From contig CM070874.1 of assembly GCA_036365515.1 (NCBI GenBank), forward strand, positions 118,114,235 through 118,178,234: 64,000 nucleotides of DNA. Reading direction: 5' to 3'. Below, piece by piece: positions 1 through 14,159 of the stretch. The position numbers and the translations under genes are program-made. This DNA is from Torymus aiolomorphi. Taxonomy: Eukaryota > Arthropoda > Insecta > Hymenoptera > Torymidae. The notes beneath the pieces are model-generated. The model had not been told where the DNA came from, did no database searches, and saw only the letters and a program-made list of their open reading frames with translations. Positions within the stretch are counted from its first letter, which is position 1; every line of letters starts with the position of its first letter.

Positions 1-429
1 GAGAAAATTGAAATTTGGTATTTTTGAGCGATTTTCAACGCATTATATCCCAATAAACGAAGAAAAATTTTTTTCTCCAAATTTAGCCAAAATTCATATA
101 TAGGGGTATTTTGCGCTGCTCTTTCGATTGGCGCTATGATTTTTGCAATATCTGAAAATTTTTGAAAATTATTTTTTTCCTATTGGCTCTACGGCCCTAA
201 AACCTTTTCCATTCGATAGAGCGGAAAAAAATAGTCGCGTATAGTGATTGGTGGGATTAAAAAATGGATATTTTGGGGTTTTAAGCGATTTGAAGTCGAT
301 TTGGCCCAAATAAACGATGAAATGTAGAACATTTTCAAAATTGCTCATCTCCGCTAGGTCCTTCGACCCCAAAGGATATTCCATCCACTAGAGCAGGATG
401 ATATAGTCCGGTATTGTGACTAGTAGGCT
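1..429 (+). repeat. Representative satellite monomer, an unequal internal dimer
   Basis: The monomer contains two related halves. The segment CCCAATAAACGAAGAAAAA near 49 has a partner, CCCAAATAAACGATGAAATG, near 305. The distances between them are about 256 bp one way and 173 bp the other. Upstream of each lies a matching core: a CCATTCGATAGAGCGGAA-like block answers to CCATCCACTAGAGCAGGA, and AATAGTCGCGTATAGTGA answers to TATAGTCCGGTATTGTGA. The longer half carries about 85 extra bp (TTCATATATAGGGGTATTTT through TATCTGAAAATTTTTG). The satellite therefore began as a shorter unit that duplicated and diverged before the 429-bp dimer became the unit of amplification. Confidence 0.85.
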
Positions 430-1288
430 GAGAAAATTGAAATTTGGTATTTTTGAGCGATTTTCAACGCATTATATCCCAATAAACGAAGAAAAACTTT
501 TTTTTCCAAATTTAGCCAAAATTCATATATAGGGGGATTATGCGCTTCTCTTTCGATTACCCCTATGATTTTTATAATATCTGAAAATTTTTGAAAATTA
601 TTTTTTCCTATTGGCTCTACGGCCCTAAAACCTTTTCCATTCGATAGAGCGGAAAAAAATAGTCGCGTATAGTGATTGGTGGGATTAAAAAATGGATATT
701 TTGGGGGTTTTAAGCGATTTGAAGTCGATTTGGCCCAAATAAACGATGAAATGTAGAACATTTTTCAAAATTGCTCATCTCCGCTAGGTCCTTCGGCCCC
801 AAAGGATATTCCATCCACTAGAACAGGAAGATATAGTCGGGTATTGTGACTAGTAGGCTGAGAAAATTGAAATTTGGTATTTTTGAGCGATTTTCAACGC
901 ATTATATCCCAATAAACGAAGAAAAATTTTTTTCTCCAAATTGAGCCAAAATTCATATATAGGGGTATTTTGCGCTGCTCTTTCGATTGGCGCTATGATT
1001 TTTGCAATATCTGAAAATTTTTGAAAATTATTTTTTTCCTATTGGCTCTACGGCCCTAAAACCTTTTCCATTCGATAGAGCGGAAAAAAATAGTCGCGTA
1101 TAGTGATTGGTGGGATTAAAAAATGGATATTTTGGGGGTTTTAAGCGATTTGAAGTCGATTTGGCCAAATAAACGATGAAATGTAGAACATTTTCAAAAT
1201 TGCTCATCTCCGCTAGGTCCTTCGACCCCAAAGGATATTCCATCCACTAGAGCAGGATGATATAGTCCGGTATTGTGACTAGTAGGCT
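430..1288 (+). repeat. Example of a two-monomer higher-order unit (about 859 bp)
   Basis: Adjacent monomers differ at linked diagnostic sites. One type has GCAATATCTG, ACATTTTCAAAA (four T) and GCAGGATGATATAGTCC. The other tends to have ACAATATCTG, ACATTTTTCAAAA (five T) and often ACAGGAAGATATAGTCG with CTTCGGCCCC. The types often alternate, so identical open frames recur about 858-859 bp apart (for example those ending near 169 and 1028, 4030 and 4888, 27213 and 28072). The alternation is imperfect: runs such as 1719-3434 break the phase, and diagnostic states are shuffled between types, as expected from unequal exchange and gene conversion. Confidence 0.65.
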
Positions 1289-4200
1289 GAGAAAATTGAA
1301 ATTTGGTATTTTTGAGCGATTTTCAACGCATTATATCCCAATAAACGAAGAAAAATTTTTTTCTCCAAATTTAGCCAAAATTCATATATAGGGGTATTTT
1401 GCGCTGCTCTTTCGATTGGCGCTATGATTTTTACAATATCTGAAAATTTTTGAAAATTATTTTTTTCCTATTGGCTCTACGGCCCTAAAACCTTTTCCAT
1501 TCGATAGAGCGGAAAAAAATAGTCGCGTATAGTGATTGGTGGGATTAAAAAATGGATATTTTGGGGTTTTAAGCGATTGGAAGTCGATTTGGCCCAAATA
1601 AACGATGAAATGTAGAACATTTTTCAAAATTGCTCATCTCCGCTAGGTCCTTCGACCCCAAAGGATATTCCATCCACTAGAGCAGGATGATATAGTCCGG
1701 TATTGTGACTAGTAGGCTGAGAAAATTGAAATTTGGTATTTTTGAGCGATTTTCAACGCATTATATCCCAATAAACGAAGAAAAATTTTTTCTCCAAATT
1801 TAGCCAAAATTCATATATAGGGGTATTTTGCGCTGCTCTTTCGATTGGCGCTATGATTTTTGCAATATCTGAAAATTTTTGAAAATTATTTTTTTCCTAT
1901 TGGCTCTACGGCCCTAAAACCTTTTCCATTCGATAGAGCGGAAAAAAATAGTCGCGTATAGTGATTGGTGGGATTAAAAAATGGATATTTTGGGGTTTTA
2001 AGCGATTTGAAGTCGATTTGGCCCAAATAAACGATGAAATGTAGAACATTTTTCAAAATTGCTCATCTCCGCTAGGTCCTTCGACCCCAAAGGATATTCC
2101 ATCAACTAGAGCAGGATGATATAGTCGGGTATTGTGACTAATAGGCTGAGAAAAATGAAATTTGGTATTTTTGAGCGATTTTCAACGCATTATATCCCAA
2201 TAAACGAAGAAAAATTTTTTTCTCCAAATTGAGCCAAAATTCATATATAGGGGTATTTTGCGCTGCTCTTTCGATTGGCGCTATGATTTTTGCAATATCT
2301 GAAAATTTTTGAAAATTATTTTTTTCCTATTGGCTCTACGGCCCTAAAACCTTTTCCATTCGATAGAGCGGAAAAAAATAGTCGCGTATAGTGATTGGTG
2401 GGATTAAAAAATGGATATTTTGGGGGTTTTAAGCGATTTGAAGTCGATTTGGCCCAAATAAACGATGAAATGTAGAACATTTTCAAAATTGCTCATCTCC
2501 GCTAGGTCCTTCGACCCCAAAGGATATTCCATCCACTAGAGCAGGATGATATAGTCCGGTATTGTGACTAGTAGGCTGAGAAAATTGAAATTTGGTATTT
2601 TTGAGCGATTTTCAACGCATTATATCCCAATAAACGAAGAAAAATTTTTTCTCCAAATTTAGCCAAATTCATATATAGGGGTATTTTGCGCTGCTCTTTC
2701 GATTGGCGCTATGATTTTTGCAATATCTGAAAATTTTTGAAAATTATTTTTTCCTATTGGCTCTACGGCCCTAAAACCTTTTCCATTCGATAGAGCGGAA
2801 AAAAATAGTCGCGTATAGTGATTGGTGGGATTAAAAAATGGATATTTTGGGGTTTTAAGCGATTTGAAGTCGATTTGGCCCAAATAAACGATGAAATGTA
2901 GAACATTTTTCAAAATTGCTCATCTCCGCTAGGTCCTTCGACCCCAAAGGATATTCCATCCACTAGAGCAGGATGATATAGTCCGGTATTGTGACTAGTA
3001 GGCTGAGAAAATTGAAATTTGGTATTTTTGAGCGATTTTCAACGCATTATATCCCAATAAACGAAGAAAAATTTTTTCTCCAAATTTAGCCAAAATTCAT
3101 ATATAGGGGTATTTTGCGCTGCTCTTTCGATTGGCGCTATGATTTTTGCAATATCTGAAAATTTTTGAAAATTATTTTTTCCTATTGGCTCTACGGCCCT
3201 AAAACCTTTTCCATTCGATAGAGCGGAAAAAAATAGTCGCGTATAGTGATTGGTGGGATTAAAAAATGGATATTTTGGGGGTTTTAAGCGATTTGAAGTC
3301 GATTTGGCCCAAATAAACGATGAAATGTAGAACATTTTCAAAATTGCTCATCTCCGCTAGGTCCTTCGACCCCAAAGGATATTCCATCCACTAGAGCAGG
3401 ATGATATAGTCCGGTATTGTGACTAGTAGGCTGAGAAAATTGAAATTTGGTATTTTTGAGCGATTTTCAACGCATTATATCCCAATAAACGAAGAAAAAT
3501 TTTTTTCTCCAAATTTAGCCAAAATTCATATATAGGGGTATTTTGCGCTGCTCTTTCGATTGGCGCTATGATTTTTACAATATCTGAAAATTTTTGAAAA
3601 TTATTTTTTCCTATTGGCTCTACGGCCCTAAAACCTTTTCCATTCGATAGAGCGGAAAAAAATAGTCGCGTATAGTGATTGGTGGGATTAAAAAATGGAT
3701 ATTTTTGGTTTTTAAGCGATTTGAAGTCGATTTGGCCCAAATAAACGATGAAATGTAGAACATTTTTCAAAATTGCTCATCTCCGCTAGGTCCTTCGACC
3801 CCAAAGGATATTCCATCCACTAGAACAGGAAGATATAGTCGGGTATTGTGACTAGTAGGCTGAGAAAATTGAAATTTGGTATTTTTGAGCGATTTTCAAC
3901 GCATTATATCCCAATAAACGAAGAAAAATTTTTTTCTCCAAATTTAGCCAAAATTCATATATAGGGGTATTTTGCGCTGCTCTTTCGATTGGCGCTATGA
4001 TTTTTGCAATATCTGAAAATTTTTGAAAATTATTTTTTTCCTATTGGCTCTACGGCCCTAAAACCTTTTCCATTCGATAGAGCGGAAAAAAATAGTCGCG
4101 TATAGTGATTGGTGGGATTAAAAAATGGATATTTCGGGGGTTTTAAGCGATTTGAAGTCGATTTGGCCAAATAAACGATGAAATGTAGAACATTTTCAAA

Positions 4201-7200
4201 TTTGCTCATCTCCGCTAGGTCCTTCGACCCCAAAGGATATTCCATCCACTAGAGCAGGATGATATAGTCCGGTATTGTGACTAGTAGGCTGAGAAAATTG
4301 AAATTTGGTATTTTTGAGCGATTTTCAACGCATTATATCCCAATAAACGAAGAAAAATTTTTTTCTCCAAATTTAGCCAAAATTCATATATAGGGGTATT
4401 TTGCGCTGCTCTTTCGATTGGCGCTATGATTTTTACAATATCTGAAAATTTTTGAAAATTATTTTTTCCTATTGGCTCTACGGCCCTAAAACCTTTTCCA
4501 TTCGATAGAGCGGAAAAAAATAGTCGCGTATAGTGATTGGTGGGATTAAAAAATGGATATTTTGGGGTTTTAAGCGATTTGAAGTCGATTTGGCCCAAAT
4601 AAACGATGAAATGTAGAACATTTTTCAAAATTGCTCATCTCCGCTAGGTCCTTCGACCCCAAAGGATATTCCATCCACTAGAGCAGGATGATATAGTCCG
4701 GTATTGTGACTAGTAGGCTGAGAAAATTGAAATTTGGTATTTTTGAGCGATTTTCAACGCATTATATCCCAATAAACGAAGAAAAATTTTTTTCTCCAAA
4801 TTTAGCCAAAATTCATATATAGGGGTATTTTGCGCTGCTCTTTCGATTGGCGCTATGATTTTTGCAATATCTGAAAATTTTTGAAAATTATTTTTTTCCT
4901 ATTGGCTCTACGGCCCTAAAACCTTTTCCATTCGATAGAGCGGAAAAAAATAGTCGCGTATAGTGATTGGTGGGATTAAAAAATGGATATTTTGGGGTTT
5001 TAAGCGATTTGAAGTCGATTTGGCCCAAATAAACGATGAAATGTAGAACATTTTCAAAATTGCTCATCTCCGCTAGGTCCTTCGACCCCAAAGGATATTC
5101 CATCCACTAGAGCAGGATGATATAGTCCGGTATTGTGACTAGTAGGCTGAGAAAATTGAAATTTGGTATTTTGAGCGATTTTCAACGCATTATATCCCAA
5201 TAAACGAAGAAAAATTTTTTTCTCCAAATTTAGCCAAAATTCATATATAGGGGTATTTTGCGCTGCTCTTTCGATTGGCGCTATGATTTTTACAATATCT
5301 GAAAATTTTTGAAAATTATTTTTTCCTATTGGCTCTACGGCCCTAAAACCTTTTCCATTCGATAGAGCGGAAAAAAATAGTCGCGTATAGTGATTGGTGG
5401 GATTAAAAAATGGATATTTTGGGGGTTTTAAGCGATTTGAAGTCGATTTGGCCCAAATAAACGATGAAATGTAGAACATTTTTCAAAATTGCTCATCTCC
5501 GCTAGGTCCTTCGACCCCAAAGGATATTCCATCCACTAGAGCAGGATGATATAGTCGGGTATTGTGACTAGTAGGCTGAGAAAATTGAAATTTGGTATTT
5601 TTGAGCGATTTTCAACGCATTATATCCCAATAAACGAAGAAAAATTTTTTTCTCCAAATTTAGCAAAAATTCATATATAGGGGTATTTTGCGCTGCTCTT
5701 TCGATTGGCGCTATGATTTTTGCAATATCTGAAAATTTTTGAAAATTATTTTTTTCCTATTGGCTCTACGGCCCTAAAACCTTTTCCATTCGATAGAGCG
5801 GAAAAAAATAGTCGCGTATAGTGATTGGTGGGATTAAAAAATGGATATTTTTGGGTTTTAAGCGATTTGAAGTCGATTTGGCCCAAATAAACGATGAAAT
5901 GTAGAACATTTTTCAAAATTGCTCATCTCCGCTAGGTCCTTCGACCCCAAAGGATATTCCATCCACTAGAGCAGGATGATATAGTCCGGTATTGTGACTA
6001 GTAGGCTGAGAAAATTGAAATTTGGTATTTTTGAGCGATTTTCAACGCATTATATCCCAATAAACGAAGAAAAATTTTTTTCTCCAAATTTAGCCAAAAT
6101 TCATATATAGGGGTATTTTGCGCTGCTCTTTCGATTGGCGCTATGATTTTTGCAATATCTGAAAATTTTTGAAAATTATTTTTTTCCTATTGGCTCTACG
6201 GCCCTAAAACCTTTTCCATTCGATAGAGCGGAAAAAAATAGTCGCGTATAGTGATTGGTGGGATTAAAAAATTGATATTTTGGGGGTTTCAAGCGATATG
6301 AAGTCGATTTGGCCCAAATAAACGATGAAATGTAGAACATTTTTCAAAATTGCTCATCTCCGCTAGGTCCTTCGACCCCAAAGGATATTCCATCCACTAG
6401 AGCAGGATGATATAGTCCGGTATTGTGACTAGTAGGCTGAGAAAATTGAAATTTGGTATTTTTGAGCGATTTTCAACGCATTATATCCCAATAAACGAAG
6501 AAAAATTTTTTTCTCCAAATTTAGCCAAAATTCATATATAGGGGTATTTTGCGCTGCTCTTTCGATTGGCGCTATGATTTTTGCAATATCTGAAAATTTT
6601 TGAAAATTATTATTTTCCTATTGGCTCTACGGCCCTAAAACCTTTTCCATTCGATAGAGCGGAAAAAAATAATAGTCGCGTATAGTGATTGGTGGGATTA
6701 AAAAATGGATATTTTGGGGTTTTAAGCGATTTGAAGTCGATTTGGCCCAAATAAACGATGAAATGTAGAACATTTTCAAAATTGCTCATCTCCGCTAGGT
6801 CCTTCGACCCCAAAGGATATTCCATCCACTAGAGCAGGATGATATAGTCCGGTATTGTGACTAGTAGGCTGAGAAAATTGAAATTTGGTATTTTTGAGCG
6901 ATTTTCAACGCATTATATCCCAATAAACGAAGAAAAATTTTTTTCTCCAAATTTAGCCAAAATTCATATATAGGGGTATTTTGCGCTGCTCTTTCGATTG
7001 GCGCTATGATTTTTACAATATCTGAAAATTTTTGAAAATTATTTTTTCCTATTGGCTCTACGGCCCTAAAACCTTTTCCATTCGATAGAGCGGAAAAAAA
7101 TAGTCGCGTATAGTGATTGGTGGGATTAAAAAATGGATATTTTGGGGGTTTTAAGCGATTTGAAGTCGATTTGGCCCAAATAAACGATGAAATGTAGAAC

Positions 7201-10200
7201 ATTTTTCAAAATTGCTCATCTCCGCTAGGTCCTTCGACCCCAAAGGATATTCCATCCACTAGAGCAGGATGATATAGTCGGGTATTGTGACTAGTAGGCT
7301 GAGAAAATTGAAATTTGGTATTTTTGAGCGATTTTCAACGCATTATATCCCAATAAACGAAGAAAAATTTTTTCTCCAAATTTAGCCAAAATTCATATAT
7401 AGGGGTATTTTGCGCTGCTCTTTCGATTGGCGCTATGATTTTTGCAATATCTGAAAATTTTTGAAAATTATTTTTTCCTATTGGCTCTACGGCCCTAAAA
7501 CCTTTTCCATTCGATAGAGCGGAAAAAAATAGTCGCGTATAGTGATTGGTGGGATTAAAAAATGGATATTTTGGGGTTTTAAGCGATTTGAAGTCGATTT
7601 GGCCCAAATAAACGATGAAATGTAGAACATTTTCAAAATTGCTCATCTCCGCTAGGTCCTTCGACCCCAAAGGATATTCCATCCACTAGAGCAGGATGAT
7701 ATAGTCCGGTATTGTGACTAGTAGGCTGAGAAAATTGAAATTTGGTATTTTTGAGCGATTTTCAACGCATTATATCCCAATAAACGAAGAAAAATTTTTT
7801 TCTCCAAATTTAGCCAAAATTCATATATAGGGGTATTTTGCGCTGCTCTTTCGATTGGCGCTATGATTTTTACAATATCTGAAAATTTTTGAAAATTATT
7901 TTTTCCTATTGGCTCTACGGCCCTAAAACCTTTTCCATTCGATAGAGCGGAAAAAAATAGTCGCGTATAGTGATTGGTGGGATTAAAAAATGGATATTTT
8001 GGGGGTTTTAAGCGATTTGAAGTCGATTTGGCCCAAATAAACGATGAAATGTAGAACATTTTTCAAAATTGCTCATCTCCGCTAGGTCCTTCGACCCCAA
8101 AGGATATTCCATCCACTAGAGCAGGATGATATAGTCCGGTATTGTGACTAGTAGGCTGAGAAAATTGAAATTTGGTATTTTTGAGCGATTTTCAACGCAT
8201 TATATCCCAATAAACGAAGAAAAATTTTTTCTCCAAATTTAGCCAAAATTCATATATAGGGGTATTTTGCGCTGCTCTTTCGATTGGCGCTATGATTTTT
8301 GCAATATCTGAAAATTTTTGAAAATTATTTTTTTCCTATTGGCTCTACGGCCCTAAAACCTTTTCCATTCGATAGAGCGGAAAAAAATAGTCGCGTATAG
8401 TGATTGGTGGGATTAAAAAATGGATATTTTGGGGTTTCAAGCGATTTGAAGTCGATTTGGCCCAAATAAACGATGAAATGTAGAACATTTTTCAAAATTG
8501 CTCATCTCCGCTAGGTCCTTCGACCCCAAAGGATATTCCATCCACTAGAGCAGGAAGATATAGTCGGGTATTGTGACTAGTAGGCTGAGAAAATTGAAAT
8601 TTGGTATTTTTGAGCGATTTTCAACGCATTATATCCCAATAAACGAAGAAAAATTTTTTCTCCAAATTGAGCCAAAATTCATATATAGGGGTATTTTGCG
8701 CTGCTCTTTCTATTGGCGCTTTGATTTTTGCAATATCTGAAAATTTTTGAAAATTATTTTTTTTCCTATTGGCTCTACGGCCCTAAAACCTTTTCCATTC
8801 GATAGAGCGGAAAAAAATAGTCGCGTATAGTGATTGGTGGGATTAAAAAATGGATATTTTGGGGGTTTTAAGCGATTTGAAGTCGATTTGGCCCAAATAA
8901 ACGATGAAATGTAGAACATTTTCAAAATTGCTCATCTCCGCTAGGTCCTTCGACCCCAAAGGATATTCCATCCACTAGAGCAGGATGATATAGTCCGGTA
9001 TTGTGACTAGTAGGCTGAGAAAATTGAAATTTGGTATTTTTGAGCGATTTTCAACGCATTATATCCCAATAAACGAAGAAAAATTTTTTCTCCAAATTTA
9101 GCCAAAATTCATATATAGGGGTATTTTGCGCTGCTCTTTCGATTGGCGCTATGATTTTTGCAATATCTGAAAATTTTTGAAAATTATTTTTTCCTATTGG
9201 CTCTACGGCCCTAAAACCTTTTCCATTCGATAGAGCGGAAAAAAATAGTCGCGTATAGTGATTGGTGGGATTAAAAAATGGATATTTTGGGGTTTTAAGC
9301 GATTTGAAGTCGATTTGGCCCAAATAAACGATGAAATGTAGAACATTTTCAAAATTGCTCATCTCCGCTAGGTCCTTCGACCCCAAAGGATATTCCATCC
9401 ACTAGAGCAGGATGATATAGTCCGGTATTGTGACTAGTAGGCTGAGAAAATTGAAATTTGGTATTTTTGAGCGATTTTCAACGCATTATATCCCAATAAA
9501 CGAAGAAAAATTTTTTCTCCAAATTTAGCCAAAATTCATATATAGGGGTATTTTGCGCTGCTCTTTCGATTGGCGCTATGATTTTTACAATATCTGAAAA
9601 TTTTTGAAAATTATTTTTTCCTATTGGCTCTACGGCCCTAAAACCTTTTCCATTCGATAGAGCGGAAAAAAATAGTGCGTATAGTGATTGGTGGGATTAA
9701 AAAATGGATATTTTTGGTTTTTAAGCGATTTGAAGTCGATTTGGCCCAAATAAACGATGAAATGTAGAACATTTTTCAAAATTGCTCATCTCCGCTAGGT
9801 CCTTCGACCCCAAAGGATATTCCATCCACTAGAGCAGGAAGATATAGTCGGGTATTGTGACTAGTAGGCTGAGAAAATTGAAATTTGGTATTTTTGAGCG
9901 ATTTTCAACGCATTATATCCCAATAAACGAAGAAAAATTTTTTTCTCCAAATTTAGCCAAAATTCATATATAGGGGTATTTTGCGCTGCTCTTTCGATTG
10001 GCGCTATGATTTTTGCAATATCTGAAAATTTTTGAAAATTATTTTTTTCCTATTGGCTCTACAGCCCTAAAAACTTTTCCATTCGATAGAGCGGAAAAAA
10101 ATAGTCGCGTATAGTGATTGGTGGGATTAAAAAATGGATATTTTTGGTTTTTAAGCGATTTGAAGTCGATTTGGCCCAAATAAACGATGAAATGTAGAAC

Positions 10201-13200
10201 ATTTTTCAAAATTGCTCATCTCCGCTAGGTCCTTCGACCCCAAAGGATATTCCATCCACTAGAGCAGGATGATATAGTCCGGTATTGTGACTAGTAGGCT
10301 GAGAAAATTGAAATTTGGTATTTTTGAGCGATTTTCAACGCATTATATCCCAATAAACGAAGAAAAATTTTTTTCTCCAAATTTAGCCAAAATTCATATA
10401 TAGGGGTATTTTGCGCTGCTCTTTCGATTGGCGCTATGATTTTTGCAATATCTGAAAATTTTTGAAAATTATTTTTTCCTATTGGCTCTACGGCCCTAAA
10501 ACCTTTTCCATTCGATAGAGCGGAAAAAAATAGTCGCGTATAGTGATTGGTGGGATTAAAAAATGGATATTTTGGGGGTTTTAAGCGATTTGAAGTCGAT
10601 TTGGCCCAAATAAACGATGAAATGTAGAACATTTTCAAAATTGCTCATCTCCGCTAGGTCCTTCGACCCCAAAGGATATTCCATCCACTAGAGCAGGATG
10701 ATATAGTCCGGTATTGTGACTAGTAGGCTGAGAAAATTGAAATTTGGTATTTTTGAGCGATTTTCAACGCATTATATCCCAATAAACGAAGAAAAATTTT
10801 TTCTCCAAATTTAGCCAAAATTCATATATAGGGGTATTTTGCGCTGCTCTTTCGATTGGCGCTATGATTTTTGCAATATCTGAAAATTTTTGAAAATTAT
10901 TTTTTTCCTATTGGCTCTACGGCCTAAAACCTTTTCCATTCGATAGAGCGGAAAAAAATAGTCGCGTATAGTGATTGGTGGGATTAAAAAATGGATATTT
11001 TGGGGTTTTAAGCGATTTGAAGTCGATTTGGCCCAAATAAACGATGAAATGTAGAACATTTTTCAAAATTGCTCATCTCCGCTAGGTCCTTCGACCCCAA
11101 AGGATATTCCATCCACTAGAGCAGGATGATATAGTCGGGTATTGTGACTAGTAGGCTGAGAAAATTGAAATTTGGTATTTTGAGCGATTTTCAACGCATT
11201 ATATCCCAATAAACGAAGAAAAATTTTTTTCTCCAAATTTAGCCAAAATTCATATATAGGGGTATTTTGCGCTGCTCTTTCGATTGGCGCTATGATTTTT
11301 GCAATATCTGAAAATTTTTGAAAATTATTTTTTCCTATTGGCTCTACGGCCCTAAAACCTTTTCCATTCGATAGAGCGGAAAAAAATAGTCGCGTATAGT
11401 GATTGGTGGGATTAAAAAATGGATATTTTGGGGGTTTTAAGCGATTTGAAGTCGATTTGGCCCAAATAAACGATGAAATGTAGAACATTTTCAAAATTGC
11501 TCATCTCCGCTAGGTCCTTCGACCCCAAAGGATATTCCATCCACTAGAGCAGGATGATATAGTCCGGTATTGTGACTAGTAGGCTGAGAAAATTGAAATT
11601 TGGTATTTTTGAGCGATTTTCAACGCATTATATCCCAATAAACGAAGAAAAATTTTTTCTCCAAATTTAGCCAAAATTCATATATAGGGGTATTTTGCGC
11701 TGCTCTTTCGATTGGCGCTATGATTTTTACAATATCTGAAAATTTTTGAAAATTATTTTTTCCTATTGGCTCTACGGCCCTAAAACCTTTTCCATTCGAT
11801 AGAGCGGAAAAAAATAGTCGCGTATAGTGATTGGTGGGATTAAAAAATGGATATTTTGGGGGTTTTAAGCGATTTGAAGTCGATTTGGCCCAAATAAACG
11901 ATGAAATGTAGAACATTTTCAAAATTGCTCATCTCCGCTAGGTCCTTCGACCCCAAAGGATATTCCATCCACTAGAGCAGGATGATATAGTCCGGTATTG
12001 TGACTAGTAGGCTGAGAAAATTGAAATTTGGTATTTTTGAGCGATTTTCAACGCATTATATCCCAATAAACGAAGAAAAAGTTTTTTCTCCAAATTTAGC
12101 CAAAATTCATATATAGGGGTATTTTGCGCTGCTCTTTCGATTGGCGCTATGATTTTTGAAATATCTGAAAATTTTTGAAATTATTTTTTTCCTATTGGCT
12201 CTACGGCCCTAAAACCTTTTCCATTCGATAGAGCGGAAAAAAATAGTCGCGTATAGTGATTGGTGGGATTAAAAAATGGATATTTTGGGGGTTTTAAGCG
12301 ATTTGAAGTCGATTTGGCCCAAATAAACGATGAAATGTAGAACATTTTTCAAAATTGCTCATCTCCGCTAGGTCCTTCGACCCCAAAGGATATTCCATCC
12401 ACTAGAGCAGGAAGATATAGTCGGGTATTGTGACTAGTAGGCTGAGAAAATTGAAATTTGGTATTTTTGAGCGATTTTCAACGCATTATATCCCAATAAA
12501 CGAAGAAAAATTTTTTTCTCCAAATTGAGCCAAAATTCATATATAGGGGTATTTTGCGCTGCTCTTTCGATTGGCGCTATGATTTTTGCAATATCTGAAA
12601 ATTTTTGAAAATTATTTTTTCCTATTGGCTCTACGGCCCTAAAACCTTTTCCATTCGATAGAGCGGAAAAAAATAGTCGCGTATAGTGATTGGTGGGATT
12701 AAAAAATGGATATTTTGGGGTTTTAAGCGATTTGAAGTCGATTTGGCCCAAATAAACGATGAAATGTAGAACATTTTCAAAATTGCTCATCTCCGCTAGG
12801 TCCTTCGACCCCAAAGGATATTCCATCCACTAGAGCAGGATGATATAGTCCGGTATTGTGACTAGTAGGCTGAGAAAATTGAAATTTGGTATTTTTGAGC
12901 GATTTTCAACGCATTATATCCCAATAAACGAAGAAAAATTTTTTTCTCCAAATTTAGCCAAAATTCATATATAGGGGTATTTTGCGCTGCTCTTTCGATT
13001 GGCGCTATGATTTTTGCAATATCTGAAAATTTTTGAAAATTATTTTTTTCCTATTGGCTCTACGGCCCTAAAACCTTTTCCATTCGATAGAGCGGAAAAA
13101 AATAGTCGCGTATAGTGATTGGTGGGATTAAAAAATGGATATTTTGGGGGTTTAAGCGATTTGAAGTCGATTTGGCCCAAATAAACGATGAAATGTAGAA

Positions 13201-13730
13201 CATTTTCAAAATTGCTCATCTCCGCTAGGTCCTTCGACCCCAAAGGATATTCCATCCACTAGAGCAGGATGATATAGTCCGGTATTGTGACTAGTAGGCT
13301 GAGAAAATTGAAATTTGGTATTTTTGAGCGATTTTCAACGCATTATATCCCAATAAACGAAGAAAAATTTTTTTCTCCAAATTTAGCCAAAATTCATATA
13401 TAGGGGTATTTTGCGCTGCTCTTTCGATTGGCGCTATGATTTTTACAATATCTGAAAATTTTTGAAAATTATTTTTTCCTATTGGCTCTACGGCCCTAAA
13501 ACCTTTTCCATTCGATAGAGCGGAAAAAAATAGTCGCGTATAGTGATTGGTGGGATTAAAAAATGGATATTTTGGGGGTTTTAAGCGATTTGAAGTCGAT
13601 TTGGCCCAAATAAACGATGAAATGTAGAACATTTTTCAAAATTGCTCATCTCCGCTAGGTCCTTCGACCCCAAAGGATATTCCATCCACTAGAGCAGGAT
13701 GATATAGTCCGGTATTGTGACTAGTAGGCT

Positions 13731-14159
13731 GAGAAAATTGAAATTTGGTATTTTTGAGCGATTTTCAACGCATTATATCCCAATAAACGAAGAAAAATTT
13801 TTTTCTCCAAATTTAGCCAAAATTCATATATAGGGGTATTTTGCGCTGCTCTTTCGATTGGCGCTATGATTTTTGCAATATCTGAAAATTTTTGAATATT
13901 ATTTTTTCCTATTGGCTCTACGGCCCTAAAACCTTTTCCATTCGATAGAGCGGAAAAAAATAGTCGCGTATAGTGATTGGTGGGATTAAAAAATGGATAT
14001 TTTGTTTTTTCAAGCGATTTGAAGTCGATTTGGCCCAAATAAACGATGAAATTTAGAACATTTTTCAAAATTGCTCATCTCCGCTAGGTCCTTCGACCCC
14101 AACGGATATTCCATCAACTAGAGCAGGAAGATATAGTCGGGTATTGTGACTAGTAGGCT
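13731..14159 (+). repeat. Variant satellite monomer (type C), copy 1
   Basis: This monomer carries a linked set of rare changes: GAATATTATT, GGATATTTTGTTTTTTCAAG, GATGAAATTTAGAAC, CCCCAACGGATATTCC, CCATCAACTAG, and then GAGAAAATCG at the start of the next monomer. The same combination recurs near 30480, 33488, 42935 and 45939. It is therefore a defined lineage that has been copied within the array rather than a set of independent mutations. Confidence 0.85.

Noticed and set aside
11063..11494. Minus-strand 143-codon open frame spanning a full satellite monomer, and all similar frames in 1-46480
   Set aside because: They arise from the 429-bp period and few stops. Starts and ends vary from copy to copy with single-base tract changes, there is no promoter or signal, and the frame breaks in many monomers.
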